Positions 1 to 9,792 are shown, counted from the stretch's first letter. The stretch: 32,645 bases of DNA from Ferruginibacter sp. (GCF_014377975.1 NZ_JACMOO010000323.1:1-32645); one strand, 5' to 3'. Translations and numbers: made by a program. The notes: generated from the letters alone by a model not told the origin.

Positions 1-1001
1 AAAGGTTGCTTGTAATCCAAATAAGAATAATAATACCGAACAGCCCTGCGAAGTATACGCCGAATAACATAGCCTGCACCTGTGTTTGAAGGCAACTGTC
101 CATCTGCAATACAAAAACTGATGGCACGGATATGATCTGCTAATACCCGGAAAGCAATACTTTCTTTATCCTCACCAGCCCTATATTCTTTCTTAACTAT
201 TTTACTAATTGCTTCAATGGTACCGGTAAAGATATCCGTATCGTAATTACTTTGTTTGCCCTGTATTACTCTTACCAAACGCTCAAAGCCCATCCCTGTA
301 TCTACATGCTTTGCGGGCAATGGTTCCAGGCTGCTATCTTTTTTACGATTAAACTGGATAAACACATTGTTCCATATTTCAATTACCTGCGGATGATCGT
401 TGTTAACCAGCGTACTTCCAGCTACCTGTTTTCTTTCTTCCTCACTCCTGCAATCCACATGAATTTCTGTGCAGGGTCCGCAAGGTCCGGTATCGCCCAT
501 CTCCCAGAAATTATCTTTTTTATTACCCAGTAAAATCCTGTCTTCGGCTACATATTTCTTCCATTCGTTAAAAGCTTCTTCATCTTTTGGCAGGCCTTCT
601 TTTTCGTCGCCTTCAAAAACGGTAACGTATAATTTATCCCTGTCCAGTTTATATACTTCAGTCAATAATTGCCAGCTCCATTCAATGGCTTCTTTTTTAA
701 AGTAGTCACCAAAGCTCCAGTTGCCCAGCATTTCAAACATGGTATGGTGATAGGTATCAACACCAACTTCTTCCAGGTCGTTGTGTTTGCCACTTACCCG
801 TAAACATTTTTGCGTGTCTGCGGCCCTGCTATAAGGCGCTTTTTTATTGCCCAGGAAATAATCTTTAAACTGGTTCATCCCTGCATTTGTGAACAACAAA
901 GTGGGATCATCTTTTAATACGATGGGCGCAGAAGGCACAATGGTATGCCCCTTCGATTGAAAAAAATCAAGAAACTGTCTGCGTATCTGTACACTCGTCA
1001 T
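1..1001 (-). CDS. alaS: Alanyl-tRNA synthetase, N-terminal part (runs off the window)
   Basis: Charges tRNA-Ala with alanine in the cytoplasm. About 333 residues are present, open to the window edge, covering the class II catalytic domain. Visible motifs are [10 protein letters not shown] (about 38-46), the motif-2 stretch [15 protein letters not shown] (66-80), [18 protein letters not shown] (164-181) and the [16 protein letters not shown] stretch near the truncated end. The editing and C-Ala domains lie outside. Two tandem ATG codons (1004 and 1001) are possible starts; I chose 1001 because family members usually begin Met-Thr-Ser before IRxxFLDFF. AGAAAGG just upstream is a plausible ribosome binding site. 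The gene is divergent from the M23 peptidase at 1242. Identification is secure; the product is partial only because of the window limit. Confidence 0.97.
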   Translation of the reverse strand, partial: MTSVQIRRQFLDFFQSKGHTIVPSAPIVLKDDPTLLFTNAGMNQFKDYFLGNKKAPYSRAADTQKCLRVSGKHNDLEEVGVDTYHHTMFEMLGNWSFGDYFKKEAIEWSWQLLTEVYKLDRDKLYVTVFEGDEKEGLPKDEEAFNEWKKYVAEDRILLGNKKDNFWEMGDTGPCGPCTEIHVDCRSEEERKQVAGSTLVNNDHPQVIEIWNNVFIQFNRKKDSSLEPLPAKHVDTGMGFERLVRVIQGKQSNYDTDIFTGTIEAISKIVKKEYRAGEDKESIAFRVLADHIRAISFCIADGQLPSNTGAGYVIRRILRRAVRYYYSYLDYKQP

Positions 1002-1077
1002 CATAAAACCTTTCTATTTTGGGTTGATTTTTGCAATATATCAGTCTATATTTGAAGATTTAAAAAAAACTGTGGCG

Positions 1078-1085
1078 CAAAGGTA
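1078..1085 (-). promoter_or_regulatory. Candidate alaS promoter -7 box (TACCTTTG)
   Basis: Read on the minus strand this is TACCTTTG, an exact match to the Bacteroidota -7 consensus TAnnTTTG. It lies about 77 bp upstream of the alaS start. I did not find a clear TTG -33 element at the usual spacing, so this is a candidate only. Confidence 0.45.
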
Positions 1086-1116
1086 AGGAAAAGCTTATCC
1101 TTGCTATATGCAAGGA
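1085..1116. repeat. Overlapping palindromes in the alaS/M23 divergent region
   Basis: AAGGAAAAGCTTATCCTT (1085-1102) is a near-perfect 18-bp palindrome. It shares its TCCTT arm with TCCTTGC/GCAAGGA (1098-1104 and 1110-1116), a perfect 7-bp inverted repeat. The two hairpins would be mutually exclusive, and the first touches the candidate alaS -7 box. This could be an operator; no function is shown. Confidence 0.5.
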
Positions 1117-1241
1117 GCACCGCAAAATAATTATCGTACAAATATTTGTTATAATTTTAAAATCCGCGTATAACCGGCTTTGCATTTATATAAAAAACAA
1201 TTATAAATTTTATATTAAAACCCCGGCGGGGTAAGGCTTGC

Positions 1242-2213
1242 ATGAAGAAAATAAAATACTATTATAACATCAATACATTGCGGTATGAAAAGCTGGTTAC
1301 CCCCTTTAGGGTAAAGCTTTTACGCATATTTGGATTTCTTTCTGCACTGCTGGTAAGTTCTACCCTGGTAATATGGTTGTATACAAAATTTATTCCGAAA
1401 CCTACCGATAAGGAATCAAGATTGAAAGAAGAGATCATGAAAGACAATTATAACGCATTGGGACAAAAGGTAAAAAATTTGCAGGAGCAAATGGCGGGCT
1501 TAGAAAAAAGGGATAACGAAGTATACCGATCTATTTTTGAAGCCAATCCTTTACCGGATAGCGCAAGGGCTAAATTACAGGAAAAATCGAAAGAACTGGA
1601 TAAAGTAAATGTGATAAGTGACGATGCATTGGGCAAAACTATTTCGCTGGACTTAAATAATATTAGTGCCCGTATTGCATACCAGGTTAACAGTTATGCT
1701 GCCATTGAAAAACTAATCAACAACCAGACAGCTAAACTAGCTTGCATTCCTGCTATCCAGCCGGTGAGTAATAAAGACCTTACAAGAATTGCCAGTGGTT
1801 TTGGTTTTAGAATTCATCCCATTTATGGCATTCCTAAAATGCACAATGGGCTTGATTTTACAGCACCGCAGGGTACGCCCATTTATGCTACCGGCGATGG
1901 TACAGTTACAACAGCAGGTGGTGGAACGGGTACCGGAAACCATGTGATTATTAACCATGGTTATGGATATGAAACCGTGTACATGCACATGGTGCGCATT
2001 AAAGCAAGAGAGGGACAGCGGGTGAAACGGGGAGAGGTGATTGGCTGGGTAGGTAGTACAGGAGCCAGTACCGGGCCGCATTGCCACTACGAAGTACATA
2101 TTAACGGAAGGAAGGTTGACCCCGTTTACTTTTTTTATAATGACCTGAATGCAGAACAGTACGACCGCGTATTAAAACTTGCTGCAACGGGAAGTGCAAA
2201 AAGTTTTGATTAA
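1242..2213 (+). CDS. Membrane-anchored M23 family (LytM-like) metallopeptidase
   Basis: Probable peptidoglycan endopeptidase acting in the periplasm. The 323-residue protein has a basic N-terminus, one membrane segment at about 27-48, a helical probably coiled-coil stretch (58-125) and a C-terminal M23 domain (about 182-300). The zinc-site residues are present: H201 and D205 in HNGLD and H282 in PHCHYEV (H280 is the first His of the HxH pair), with H249 in YMHM. All catalytic positions look intact, so it is likely an active enzyme, not a degenerate LytM activator. It starts 240 bp from alaS and is followed after 60 bp by the MerR-type gene on the same strand; this alaS/M23/MerR order is, as far as I recall, common in Bacteroidota. 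The substrate is inferred from family membership. Confidence 0.92.
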   Translation: MKKIKYYYNINTLRYEKLVTPFRVKLLRIFGFLSALLVSSTLVIWLYTKFIPKPTDKESRLKEEIMKDNYNALGQKVKNLQEQMAGLEKRDNEVYRSIFEANPLPDSARAKLQEKSKELDKVNVISDDALGKTISLDLNNISARIAYQVNSYAAIEKLINNQTAKLACIPAIQPVSNKDLTRIASGFGFRIHPIYGIPKMHNGLDFTAPQGTPIYATGDGTVTTAGGGTGTGNHVIINHGYGYETVYMHMVRIKAREGQRVKRGEVIGWVGSTGASTGPHCHYEVHINGRKVDPVYFFYNDLNAEQYDRVLKLAATGSAKSFD

Positions 2214-2273
2214 AAGGAGACTGGGAAAATACAATAACCCGCAAAAAATTTATTTTTATATCCCATTTGATAC

Positions 2274-2795
2274 ATGGCTGTACAAACACAAATAGCATTT
2301 GATTTTGATACCATTGTGCAACCGCCGTTGCCTGAGCAAAAGTCTGTTGTAAAAAAAGAGAAGGTAATTGTATTGCCCGCCACTATTACGGATGTTAAGC
2401 AAAAGTCAACCCGCGGCCGGAAGAGTCTAAAGGAAATGAGCATTGGTGTTGACCTGCTGGATATTCCGGCTGATGAAATTCTGTTTCAAAAAATGTATTA
2501 CTCCATAGGTAAAGTAGCGGCCATGTTTAAAGTAAACCAATCGTTGATACGCCTTTGGGAAAATGAGTTTGATGTGTTAAAGCCTAAAAAAAATGGCAAG
2601 GGCGACCGGCTGTTTCGTCCGGAGGATATAAAAAATATTCAGTTGATTTATCATTTAATGCGGGAACGGAAATATACCATGGAAGGTGCCAAGGAATTTA
2701 TAAAACATAACAAAAATTCTGATGAAAAATTTATAGCCATCGCTGCGCTCAAAAAGCTGAAAGATTTTTTAAATGAATTAAAAGCAAATTTATAG
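2274..2795 (+). CDS. MerR family transcriptional regulator
   Basis: DNA-binding regulator of 173 residues. The first 70 residues are a poorly structured charged stretch containing a basic RGRKSLKE segment. Residues about 76-145 form a MerR winged helix-turn-helix: YYSIGKVAAMFKVNQSLIRLWENEF, then RLFRPEDIKNIQLIYHLMRERKYTMEGAKEFI. The C-terminal tail (150-173) is a short helix with no ligand-binding domain and no cysteine metal site, so the effector is unknown. It lies 60 bp downstream of the M23 peptidase and is probably co-transcribed with it. It converges on the MscS gene with only 27 bp between stop codons and no hairpin terminator in the gap. Family assignment is firm; targets are unknown. 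Confidence 0.9.
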   Translation: MAVQTQIAFDFDTIVQPPLPEQKSVVKKEKVIVLPATITDVKQKSTRGRKSLKEMSIGVDLLDIPADEILFQKMYYSIGKVAAMFKVNQSLIRLWENEFDVLKPKKNGKGDRLFRPEDIKNIQLIYHLMRERKYTMEGAKEFIKHNKNSDEKFIAIAALKKLKDFLNELKANL

Positions 2796-2822
2796 CAACT
2801 ATTACCGCAGGGGCAGCTGATT

Positions 2823-3974
2823 TTAGAGTAGTTGATTTTGGGGTGGTTGATTTATTTGAGTTGATGACGGTTGATTTTGTTTTGGGTCATTATTATTACT
2901 TACCATGACAGCCGGCTCGCCGAAAAATTCGGCTGTATTGTCTTCCAGTAATTTTTTTATTTGTAGGTTGATGGTTTGTTTTAAGGTATCAAATTCACTT
3001 AAAGCAATTGCATCGGTAAAATATTCGGCCATGATCGTCATTCCGTTTTTACTGATATCTTTTAAAAAAACAGAATAAGAAAATAGACGGGGTTCTTTTT
3101 CGGCCAATATTTTTTTTGTTTCTGCAATAATATTTTCTGCTTTGGTGGCCGGTGTTTTTACTGATAGTTCCAGAATTATTTCGGCTCGCCGCTGGGTTCT
3201 CATACTCCAGTTATCTACAATAGAATCTACCATTTGCTTATTGGGCATCGTAACAATGGTTTTATCGCCAGTGAGTATCCTTGTACTGCGCAACCCTATT
3301 TTTTCTACCCTGCCAATAATGTTATTCACTTTTACCGTATCACCTGTAAAAAAAGGTTTGTCGAAAAATATAATAAAAGAGGCAATTAAATTTTCCAGGC
3401 TTTCTTTTGCACCCAAGGCCAGTGCTGCACCAACGATACTTAAGCCTGTTAATAAATTACCAAGCGGTTGATTAAAACAGGCTTTAATAATCAGCAATAC
3501 ACCGATGATACCAATGATCACTTTTAAAAAATCCCGTAAAAAAACTACCAGTTGGTTATCTCTTGTATCCAGCGCAAGGTTAGTTTTTTCTTCCAGTACA
3601 AAAGCAATAAAATCAATCATTCTTAAAACAAGCAAAATGAAAGATGCTATAATAATTCCAGTTCCAATACGGGCTACAATATCAGCCGTTGTATGCCCAT
3701 ACAAGGTATATAACAAGATATCCGGAAAGTTTAATTTATCGATTGCAAATATAGAAATGAGCAGTACCAGAAATCTTTCAAAAGGGCCAACAACAAGAGT
3801 TACAAAACTTTTCTTGCTTACGGTTTTCCATACTTTTTTAACAACCCGGAAAAACAGCGACACAATATAACGGGATAGATAACGCTTTAAAAGCAGCACC
3901 AGCAGGATGGTACCCCCTACAACAAGATAGCTACGGAGGGTATTGTCGAAATAAACCTTGTCTAAAAAATCCAT
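2823..3974 (-). CDS. MscS-type mechanosensitive ion channel
   Basis: Small-conductance mechanosensitive channel in the inner membrane, expected to release solutes on hypo-osmotic shock. The 383-residue protein has several hydrophobic segments (about 15-30, 60-80, 100-127, 150-165), the pore-lining helix around GLSIVGAALALGAKESLENLIASF (178-200), and the beta domain with FFTGDTVKVNNIIGRVEKIGLRSTRI (209-233) and VTMPNKQMVDSIVDNWS (241-257). The C-terminal tail (about 360-383) is a Q/N/P-rich low-complexity run encoded by degenerate TGATTTT-like repeats. It is last in the minus-strand gene train, 27 bp after the unknown secreted protein gene. The tail looks dispensable and variable. Function is inferred from the family. 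Confidence 0.93.
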   Translation of the reverse strand: MDFLDKVYFDNTLRSYLVVGGTILLVLLLKRYLSRYIVSLFFRVVKKVWKTVSKKSFVTLVVGPFERFLVLLISIFAIDKLNFPDILLYTLYGHTTADIVARIGTGIIIASFILLVLRMIDFIAFVLEEKTNLALDTRDNQLVVFLRDFLKVIIGIIGVLLIIKACFNQPLGNLLTGLSIVGAALALGAKESLENLIASFIIFFDKPFFTGDTVKVNNIIGRVEKIGLRSTRILTGDKTIVTMPNKQMVDSIVDNWSMRTQRRAEIILELSVKTPATKAENIIAETKKILAEKEPRLFSYSVFLKDISKNGMTIMAEYFTDAIALSEFDTLKQTINLQIKKLLEDNTAEFFGEPAVMVSNNNDPKQNQPSSTQINQPPQNQLL

Positions 3975-4001
3975 GTTATAAAAATACTACAATGCGGCAT
4001 A

Positions 4002-4820
4002 CTATTTTAGTAAAAATTGCAGCAGACCTTCCTTTTGTAATACAAACAATTTGTTATTACCCGCTTTTATCTGCAAGGCATTGTTAAAAGAAACAGGCAG
4101 CACATATTCTCTTAAATTTAAAGAACCCGGTTTGTATTGATGCAATAAATTATTGCTGAAACCATATAGATTATTGGCTATTACATCTATACTGCTCCAG
4201 TTTAAAAAGGGAATCCTAGTTTTAAATGATCCGTAATAATCGAATGTATAAAATCCCTTTGCTGTATCGTAGAGGTAAACAAATTTGTCGCGGTCTAAAA
4301 TTTGTTCGGGGGATGGTATGCTGTCAAATATATTTCTAAAATCTACCGTGCTCATTAATACCGTCCCATTGTCATCTATTTTTTTCAGCATGGCATCGCC
4401 CTCATCAAATAGCCAGATATGGTTATCGTACGATGCTGCAATGGCTTTTACTTTATAAATATTTTGTTGCCGCAGGTTAATGGTATTGAGGATATTCAGG
4501 AACCTGTCGAGCACAACAATAGTAGAAAAATTTTTATAATACAGCAGCAATTTTAACGGATTGGTAGCATCAATGGAAAATAATTTTCCGTATTTGCGCA
4601 CATCATTAAAAACTACCGAATCGCCATCGCGACTTATTTTTTTTAGCTGATTGGTATTGCTGAGTAAATAAATATTATCAAGGTTATCAATGGTAAAATA
4701 AGAAAAATTACCTGGGTAAATTTTCTTAAAAACAAAGGAAGAATCATTTTGCGCAAAGCCGTAAACAGCAGTGAAAATGCTGAAGTAAAAAAGTAATATT
4801 ATTTTTTTTCCTGTCATCAT
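4002..4820 (-). CDS. Secreted protein of unknown function, translationally coupled to lpxH
   Basis: Not recognised as a named family. The 272-residue product begins with a signal peptide (hydrophobic 5-20, cleavage likely after FAQ at about 24). The rest is beta-rich with repeated short motifs such as [31 protein letters not shown] and [19 protein letters not shown], which resemble blades of a beta-propeller, although no repeat unit is clean enough to count blades. The start overlaps the lpxH stop by 4 bp (ATGA-type coupling), and the MscS gene follows after 27 bp, so all three are probably on one mRNA. An envelope role is suggested only by the signal peptide and this context. Confidence 0.75.
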   Translation of the reverse strand: MMTGKKIILLFYFSIFTAVYGFAQNDSSFVFKKIYPGNFSYFTIDNLDNIYLLSNTNQLKKISRDGDSVVFNDVRKYGKLFSIDATNPLKLLLYYKNFSTIVVLDRFLNILNTINLRQQNIYKVKAIAASYDNHIWLFDEGDAMLKKIDDNGTVLMSTVDFRNIFDSIPSPEQILDRDKFVYLYDTAKGFYTFDYYGSFKTRIPFLNWSSIDVIANNLYGFSNNLLHQYKPGSLNLREYVLPVSFNNALQIKAGNNKLFVLQKEGLLQFLLK

Positions 4821-5575
4821 TTGTTGAAATATTTCAGTGTGGTAATGGTTCCGTCAAATACAGCGTAGCTGTCAAAATTTATCCACTCGCCTAAATTGAT
4901 ATAGCGGCTGTTTTCATTCAAAGTAAAATCAATTGGTAAATGCCGGTGACCGAAAATAAAATAGTCCACATGTTCTTTTTGTAATACTTCTTTAGAATAA
5001 ATAATAAGCCATTCATTTTCTTCTCCTAAAAATACTTCTTCTTTTTTGTTAGCCAGTTCCCTGCTTTTTTGCGAAAAATAATTAGCGATACCCAATCCAA
5101 CATAGGGAGGTAAAATACCAAACATCCATTGGCAAACAGGATTACGGAATATTTTCTTCAATAATTTATACCCATGATCTCCGGGGCCCTGTCCATCACC
5201 ATGACCCACTAAAAATTTTTTACCATTGAATTCAAAAAATGCGGGCTCAAAATAAACAGGGATATTGAGTTCGGTTTGAAAATAATCCCGCATCCACATA
5301 TCATGATTGCCTACAAAAAAATGAATCTTAATACCTGCATCCGTGAGTTCTGCCAGCTTACCCAATAATCGAGTATAACCTCTTGGCACTACGTATTTGT
5401 ATTCAAACCAAAAATCAAACATATCGCCTACAATGAAGATCTCTTCCGCATCATTTTTTATACTTTCTAAAAACTGAACAATTCTTTTTTCTCTTTGCAA
5501 ACTCACGGCTGCATTGGGTGAACCCAAATGAAAGTCGGACAAAAAATAAATATTTTTATTGAAGGCTGCATTCAT
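4817..5575 (-). CDS. lpxH: UDP-2,3-diacylglucosamine diphosphatase (LpxH-like metallophosphoesterase)
   Basis: Hydrolyses UDP-2,3-diacylglucosamine to lipid X in lipid A synthesis, at the cytoplasmic face of the inner membrane. The 252-residue protein shows the calcineurin-like metal-site motifs in order: SDFHLG (D14, H16), GDMFDFW (D51, D54), GNHDMW (N90, H91, D92), GHGDG (H125) and GHRH (H210, H212). The FDFWFEYK stretch after the second motif and the hydrophobic cap region (about 130-175) fit the LpxH-type group rather than generic phosphodiesterases. The gene is 54 bp downstream of the LUD gene and overlaps the next gene by 4 bp. The exact substrate is inferred from the family. Confidence 0.85.
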   Translation of the reverse strand: MNAAFNKNIYFLSDFHLGSPNAAVSLQREKRIVQFLESIKNDAEEIFIVGDMFDFWFEYKYVVPRGYTRLLGKLAELTDAGIKIHFFVGNHDMWMRDYFQTELNIPVYFEPAFFEFNGKKFLVGHGDGQGPGDHGYKLLKKIFRNPVCQWMFGILPPYVGLGIANYFSQKSRELANKKEEVFLGEENEWLIIYSKEVLQKEHVDYFIFGHRHLPIDFTLNENSRYINLGEWINFDSYAVFDGTITTLKYFNK

Positions 5576-5629
5576 TGTTGTTCTTTATGGTTCAATTGCA
5601 TGGTGAATGGATGATACTGTTTAAACAAC

Positions 5630-6247
5630 CTAAGCAGTTTTATCCACTAAAAACAAATATACTTCTTTGGGGCCATGCACTCCTGTAACCAATGTTTTTT
5701 CAATATCTGCGGTACGGCTTGGCCCGCTGGCAAAAGTTATCAATGAAGGAATGGCGATGTATTTTTCTTTGAAAAATTGCAGCGCATCTTTTATATCGTA
5801 CACCAGTTGATTGGTAAAAGCAATGCAGATATGTATAGGCGCATATACACTTACGGTACGGCCGCTTTGCTGTGCGGCACTCATTACAATGGTACCCGTT
5901 CTTGCTACCAGGTATTCGCATCCGGTAATGGCTGCATCACAACTTTCAAGATTGAGGGTATTGCTGTATAAAACATTCCATTGATCCTCATTACAAAAAA
6001 TTTTCATCCATTCTTTACTGCTGATGAGTAGCTGAAGCTGTGCATGCAATTCGTTTTCATCGGCACAAAAAATAAATTTGCCTTGTAATTTGGTAAAGGC
6101 TTCGGCAAATATAATTTCCAGTTCTTCCTTTGCCGGCTGAAACACGTTTACTGCTTCATTATTTAACTCAAAAGGCAAAGGCACCGGAGTATCCAGTGCC
6201 TGCTTTATCTTATTCAGTATATTTTTTTTTGCTGTTGAATTAGCCAT
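5630..6247 (-). CDS. LUD domain protein (LutC/YkgG family)
   Basis: A 205-residue LUD-domain protein. The family includes LutC, a component of lactate-utilisation complexes, but many single-gene members have no defined role. Seen here are the central ITGCEYLVARTGTIVM stretch (about 107-122), SGRTVSVYAPIHICIAF (127-143), and the C-terminal ASGPSRTADIEKTLVTGVHGPKEVYLFLVD (173-202), which is the family hallmark. There are no lutA or lutB genes nearby, so a lactate role is not supported by context. It begins 4 bp after the ftsH stop, so the two are almost certainly co-translated; I recall the ftsH-LUD pair as common in Bacteroidota. Family assignment is good; function is open. Confidence 0.88.
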   Translation of the reverse strand: MANSTAKKNILNKIKQALDTPVPLPFELNNEAVNVFQPAKEELEIIFAEAFTKLQGKFIFCADENELHAQLQLLISSKEWMKIFCNEDQWNVLYSNTLNLESCDAAITGCEYLVARTGTIVMSAAQQSGRTVSVYAPIHICIAFTNQLVYDIKDALQFFKEKYIAIPSLITFASGPSRTADIEKTLVTGVHGPKEVYLFLVDKTA

Positions 6248-6251
6248 CCTT

Positions 6252-8330
6252 CTAAATTTGCGGTGGATTTTTTAATTCTTCAGGCATGGATGTTTCAGGG
6301 TCTGTTGAAACTGTATCTTCTGGTTTTATACCCAGTGCCTTTTTCTCTTCATAAGGCCTCTTTCCAATTAATGCTTCAACATCACTTTTAAACAATACTT
6401 CTTTCTTTAACAACTCTTTTGCAAGTAATTCCACTTCTGCTTTTTTAACAATCAGTAACTCTTTAGTTCTTACGTAAGCAAGGCTGATCAGATTTCTTAC
6501 TTCTTCATCAATCATTTTACCCGTTTCTTCACTAAATGGTTTGGTGAATGTATTCTCCTGGTTGGGATCGTAATAACTAATATTACCCACTTTATCATTC
6601 ATGCCATACACAGTAATCATGCTATAGGCAATCTTAGTAATTTGCTGCAGATCATTGCTGGCTCCCGTGCTTATTTTTCCAAAGAAAATATCTTCACTGG
6701 CACGGCCACCGAGGGTCATACAAATCTGATCCATTAACTGATCTGTATTGTATAAATATTGCTCTTTTGGCGTATACTGCGCATACCCTAATGCAGCTGA
6801 ACCCCGTGGAACAACGGTTACTTTCAATAACGGATAAGCATGTTCTAGAAACCAGCCACAAATTGCATGGCCCGCTTCGTGATAGGCAATAATTTCTTTT
6901 TCTTCGGGAGAGATGATTTTATTCTTCTTTTCCAGGCCGCCAATTACCCTGTCAATGGCATCCTGAAAATCACTCATATCCACTGCGTCTTTATTTTTGC
7001 GTGCAGCAATTAAAGCAGCTTCGTTACAAACATTGGCGATATCTGCACCGGCAAAACCTGGTGTTTGTTCCGCCAGTTTATAAATATCCAGCGTAGTAGA
7101 AATTTTTATTGGGGCAAGATGCACTTTAAAAATGGCTTCCCTGCCCACCATATCCGGCTTATCAATCGTTATCTGCCGGTCGAAACGGCCGGGACGCAAT
7201 AAAGCTGAATCCAGTACATCCGGCCTGTTGGTGGCTGCCAGAATAATAATACCTAAATCGGTTCCAAAACCATCCATTTCTACCAGCAACTGATTGAGGG
7301 TATTTTCCCTTTCATCATTGCTCATCATCATATTCTTTCCCCTTGCTCTTCCTATTGCATCAATTTCATCTATAAAAATAATACAGGGAGCTTTTTCCCT
7401 GGCCTGTTTAAATAAATCTCTTACACGGCTGGCACCTACACCTACAAACATCTCTACAAAATCACTGCCGCTTAAACTAAAAAACGGAACCTGCGCTTCG
7501 CCGGCTACTGCTTTTGCCAACAACGTTTTACCCGTACCCGGAGGGCCAATCAGTAAAGCTCCTTTTGGAATTTTACCTCCTAAGGCAGTATATTTCTTAG
7601 GAGTTTTTAAGAAATCAACAATTTCCATCACCTCTACTTTTGCTTCGTCCAGACCGGCCACATCGCCGAAGTTGATGTTAACCCTGGAAGCCTTATCAAA
7701 CAAGGTTGCTTTCGATTTGCCGATATTAAAAATACCGCCTGGTCCTCCACTGCCCCCGCCTGGTCCGCCTACTTTACGCATCATCATTACAAACAACAAT
7801 CCTATTAATAAAATGGGTAAGAGGGTAGTTACCAATTGACCAAAAAATTCACCTTCATCATCCGGTGAATCTGCAATTTCGGGTACATTGGGATATTTTT
7901 TATAAAAATCCTGCATCTGGGATGCAAAGGTTTTTTCGTCTACTATTGGAAAAAATAGTTGGGGGGCGAAAACTTTAGAGGCGTTATCAATATCATATTG
8001 TTTGCCCATAATTGCGCGGTACACATCCTGCTTTTTGCTAAGGCTGTCCTTTTTTATAAATACGCGGACAATTTTTTTGTTACGGATGGTTTTAATACTT
8101 TCCACATCACCCTGCCTTACCAGTTCGGTAAATTTTACCTGGTTGGTCTCTATCCCTAAAACCCCAAAGCCCCTGTAGGCATTGTAGGCTAAAATACCCG
8201 CAAATACAAGGCCGTATACCCAGTAAATATTAAAACGGTTTTTGTTTTTTTGTTGATTATCATCTCCAATAGGCGGGATACTATCCGGATTGAATTTTTT
8301 CTTCGATACAGGTTTTTTATCTTCTGACAT
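6252..8330 (-). CDS. ftsH: ATP-dependent zinc metalloprotease FtsH
   Basis: Membrane-bound AAA+ protease that extracts and degrades membrane and regulatory proteins. The 692 residues contain a first membrane segment (about 34-52), a periplasmic domain (60-165), a second membrane segment (167-184), a Gly-rich linker (188-199), the AAA module with Walker A GPPGTGKT (262-269), Walker [10 protein letters not shown] (316-324) and the second region of homology [21 protein letters not shown] (366-386), then the M41 peptidase domain with HEAGH (484-488) and the third zinc ligand D560 in GASNDL. Length and motifs are normal. It sits 62 bp after rsfS with a small hairpin between, and 4 bp before the LUD gene. 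Confidence 0.98.
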   Translation of the reverse strand: MSEDKKPVSKKKFNPDSIPPIGDDNQQKNKNRFNIYWVYGLVFAGILAYNAYRGFGVLGIETNQVKFTELVRQGDVESIKTIRNKKIVRVFIKKDSLSKKQDVYRAIMGKQYDIDNASKVFAPQLFFPIVDEKTFASQMQDFYKKYPNVPEIADSPDDEGEFFGQLVTTLLPILLIGLLFVMMMRKVGGPGGGSGGPGGIFNIGKSKATLFDKASRVNINFGDVAGLDEAKVEVMEIVDFLKTPKKYTALGGKIPKGALLIGPPGTGKTLLAKAVAGEAQVPFFSLSGSDFVEMFVGVGASRVRDLFKQAREKAPCIIFIDEIDAIGRARGKNMMMSNDERENTLNQLLVEMDGFGTDLGIIILAATNRPDVLDSALLRPGRFDRQITIDKPDMVGREAIFKVHLAPIKISTTLDIYKLAEQTPGFAGADIANVCNEAALIAARKNKDAVDMSDFQDAIDRVIGGLEKKNKIISPEEKEIIAYHEAGHAICGWFLEHAYPLLKVTVVPRGSAALGYAQYTPKEQYLYNTDQLMDQICMTLGGRASEDIFFGKISTGASNDLQQITKIAYSMITVYGMNDKVGNISYYDPNQENTFTKPFSEETGKMIDEEVRNLISLAYVRTKELLIVKKAEVELLAKELLKKEVLFKSDVEALIGKRPYEEKKALGIKPEDTVSTDPETSMPEELKNPPQI

Positions 8331-8360
8331 ATTTGCTTGCTTAGAATATTTATTATGATT

Positions 8361-8380
8361 ACTATCTTTTTGAAGATAGT
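8361..8380. other. Small hairpin between rsfS and ftsH
   Basis: ACTATCTT and AAGATAGT form a perfect 8-bp stem with a 4-base loop. Read in the direction of transcription (minus) it is not followed by a T run, so it is not a classical terminator. It may be a processing or mRNA-stability element in the rsfS-ftsH transcript. Confidence 0.5.
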
Positions 8381-8392
8381 TTTATTGATGAT

Positions 8393-8797
8393 TTAATCGT
8401 TGTGTTCGGTTACGGAAGCATCGCTCCACATTTCTTCCAGTTGATAAAATTTTCTTGGCTCAGGTAACATAATGTGTACCACTACATTTACATAATCAAT
8501 TAGTATCCACTGCTGGGCCTGCTTTCCTTCATGTTTGTAAGGAGGTTCGCCACATTTTAATTTTACGTCTTCTTCAATAAAGTCGGCAATGGCCTTTAAC
8601 TGAGTATTATTGCTTGCCTGGCAGATGATAAAAAAATCTGCCACCGCTTCAGGTATTTTACGAAGATCAAGACTTACAATATTTTCACCTTTTTTTTCCT
8701 GTATGGCGTGAATAATTGCCTTAATAATTTTACTGTTTTTGGTTAGCCGGGTGATGGTGTTTTTTTTTCTGTTGCCTAATAATGTAAGATTGTTCAA
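8393..8797 (-). CDS. rsfS: Ribosomal silencing factor RsfS
   Basis: Binds ribosomal protein uL14 on the 50S subunit and blocks joining with 30S under nutrient limitation. The 134-residue product has the Iojap/YbeB domain with EKKGENIVSLDLRKI, ADFFIICQASNNTQLKAIADFIEE and the C-terminal WILIDYVNVVVHIMLPEPRKFYQLEEMW. No ATG occurs in the 5' part; the open frame starts at a TTG (8797), the best available start, since a later one would cut into the N-terminal extension typical of this group. It is first in the rsfS-ftsH-LUD train and divergent from birA. Identity is firm; the start is less so. Confidence 0.93.
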   Translation of the reverse strand: MNNLTLLGNRKKNTITRLTKNSKIIKAIIHAIQEKKGENIVSLDLRKIPEAVADFFIICQASNNTQLKAIADFIEEDVKLKCGEPPYKHEGKQAQQWILIDYVNVVVHIMLPEPRKFYQLEEMWSDASVTEHND

Positions 8798-8942
8798 ATT
8801 ATATACTTTTTTAATTAATTGTTTACAGACTGTTACCCATTGTATACCTATAAACGAACGTAAAATTGTTTTAATTTATGATTGCCTGCACGTAGCTTGC
8901 AATTGTTATCAAAAATACTAATTCTTTACCAATCGTTGCATT

Positions 8943-9725
8943 ATGCCAGACACCAAGCCTTTATTTGTTGTTTTAGATTCCGTTGACAGTACCAACAACT
9001 ATGCCATGGCAAAAGTTCATGCAGGTTTGGCGAAGCAGGGTGATGCATACTTTTCTTTTATCCAAACTGACGGAAAAGGGCAGCGTGGAAAAAACTGGCA
9101 CACAGGCAACCGACAAAATATTGCCCTTAGTATTGTAATTGTTCCTTCTCAGCTATATGTAAACGAACAATTTAAATTATCGGCTGCGGTTGCCCTGGCT
9201 TGTGTTGATTTTTTTAGCCAATTTGCAGGAGAAGAAACAAAAATAAAATGGCCAAATGATATTTACTGGCGTGACAGAAAGGCAGGCGGAGTATTAATTG
9301 AAAATGTTATTGGAAGCGATACTACAGCTAATAAAAAAACAAAGAATAAAATATCAGGTACGTTTTGGAAATTTGCAGTAGTAGGTATTGGTATCAATAT
9401 TAATCAGGCCATGTTTAATAATGAGCTTAGCAATGCGATCTCTTTAAAACAAATAACCGGAAAAGAGTTTGAGGTAACAGAGCTTGCAAAACAACTGCAT
9501 TTGCTGGTATTACAAAAACTGAACGAATTATCAACCCAGCCTTTTGAAAAAATTTTACAGCAGTACAATGAGCGGTTGTTTAAAAAAAATGAAGTGGTGA
9601 GGTTAAAAAAAGACAATATTATTTTTGCCACAACTGTGAAAGAAGTTACTGCAAACGGGCTGCTTTTTACAACAGACCTGATTGACAATTTTTTTGATTT
9701 TGGAGAAGTGGAATGGCTTTTGTAA
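8943..9725 (+). CDS. birA: Biotin--[acetyl-CoA-carboxylase] ligase
   Basis: Activates biotin as biotinyl-AMP and attaches it to the biotin carboxyl carrier protein. The 260-residue protein has the BPL/LplA catalytic fold: DSTNNYA (15-21), the biotinyl-AMP loop GKGQRGKNW (44-52), KWPNDIYW (102-109), AGGVLIE (114-120) and GIGININ (148-154), then a small C-terminal SH3-like cap. There is no N-terminal helix-turn-helix, so this is a monofunctional ligase and not a biotin-operon repressor. A short low-complexity TANKKTKNK insert (128-136) lies between the GGVLIE and GIGIN strands. It is divergent from rsfS and ends in a strong hairpin terminator. Confidence 0.95.
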   Translation: MPDTKPLFVVLDSVDSTNNYAMAKVHAGLAKQGDAYFSFIQTDGKGQRGKNWHTGNRQNIALSIVIVPSQLYVNEQFKLSAAVALACVDFFSQFAGEETKIKWPNDIYWRDRKAGGVLIENVIGSDTTANKKTKNKISGTFWKFAVVGIGININQAMFNNELSNAISLKQITGKEFEVTELAKQLHLLVLQKLNELSTQPFEKILQQYNERLFKKNEVVRLKKDNIIFATTVKEVTANGLLFTTDLIDNFFDFGEVEWLL

Positions 9726-9726
9726 A

Positions 9727-9771
9727 AATGAAAGAAGAAGGTAACCCCCGGGCAAACCTTCTTCTTTCATT
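9727..9771. terminator. Strong hairpin terminator between birA and the M57-like gene
   Basis: A perfect 16-bp stem (AATGAAAGAAGAAGGT, 9727-9742; complement 9756-9771) encloses a 13-base loop with CCCGGG. It begins 1 bp after the birA stop and is followed by an AT-rich stretch. It lies between convergent genes and could work in both directions. Confidence 0.85.
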
Positions 9772-9792
9772 AAATATATTTTATTAAAAAAA

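Noticed and set aside
252..705. Two short plus-strand open frames
   Set aside because: They lie antisense to alaS, whose minus-strand frame is continuous and clearly recognisable.
1737..2099. 120-codon minus-strand open frame
   Set aside because: Antisense to the M23 catalytic domain; no protein features.
2796..2880. TGATTTT-like repeats as a possible CRISPR or regulatory array
   Set aside because: Spacing is irregular, units are under 10 bases, and they encode the Q/N/P-rich tail of the MscS protein.
7294..7839. 181-codon plus-strand open frame
   Set aside because: Antisense shadow of the ftsH ATPase domain.
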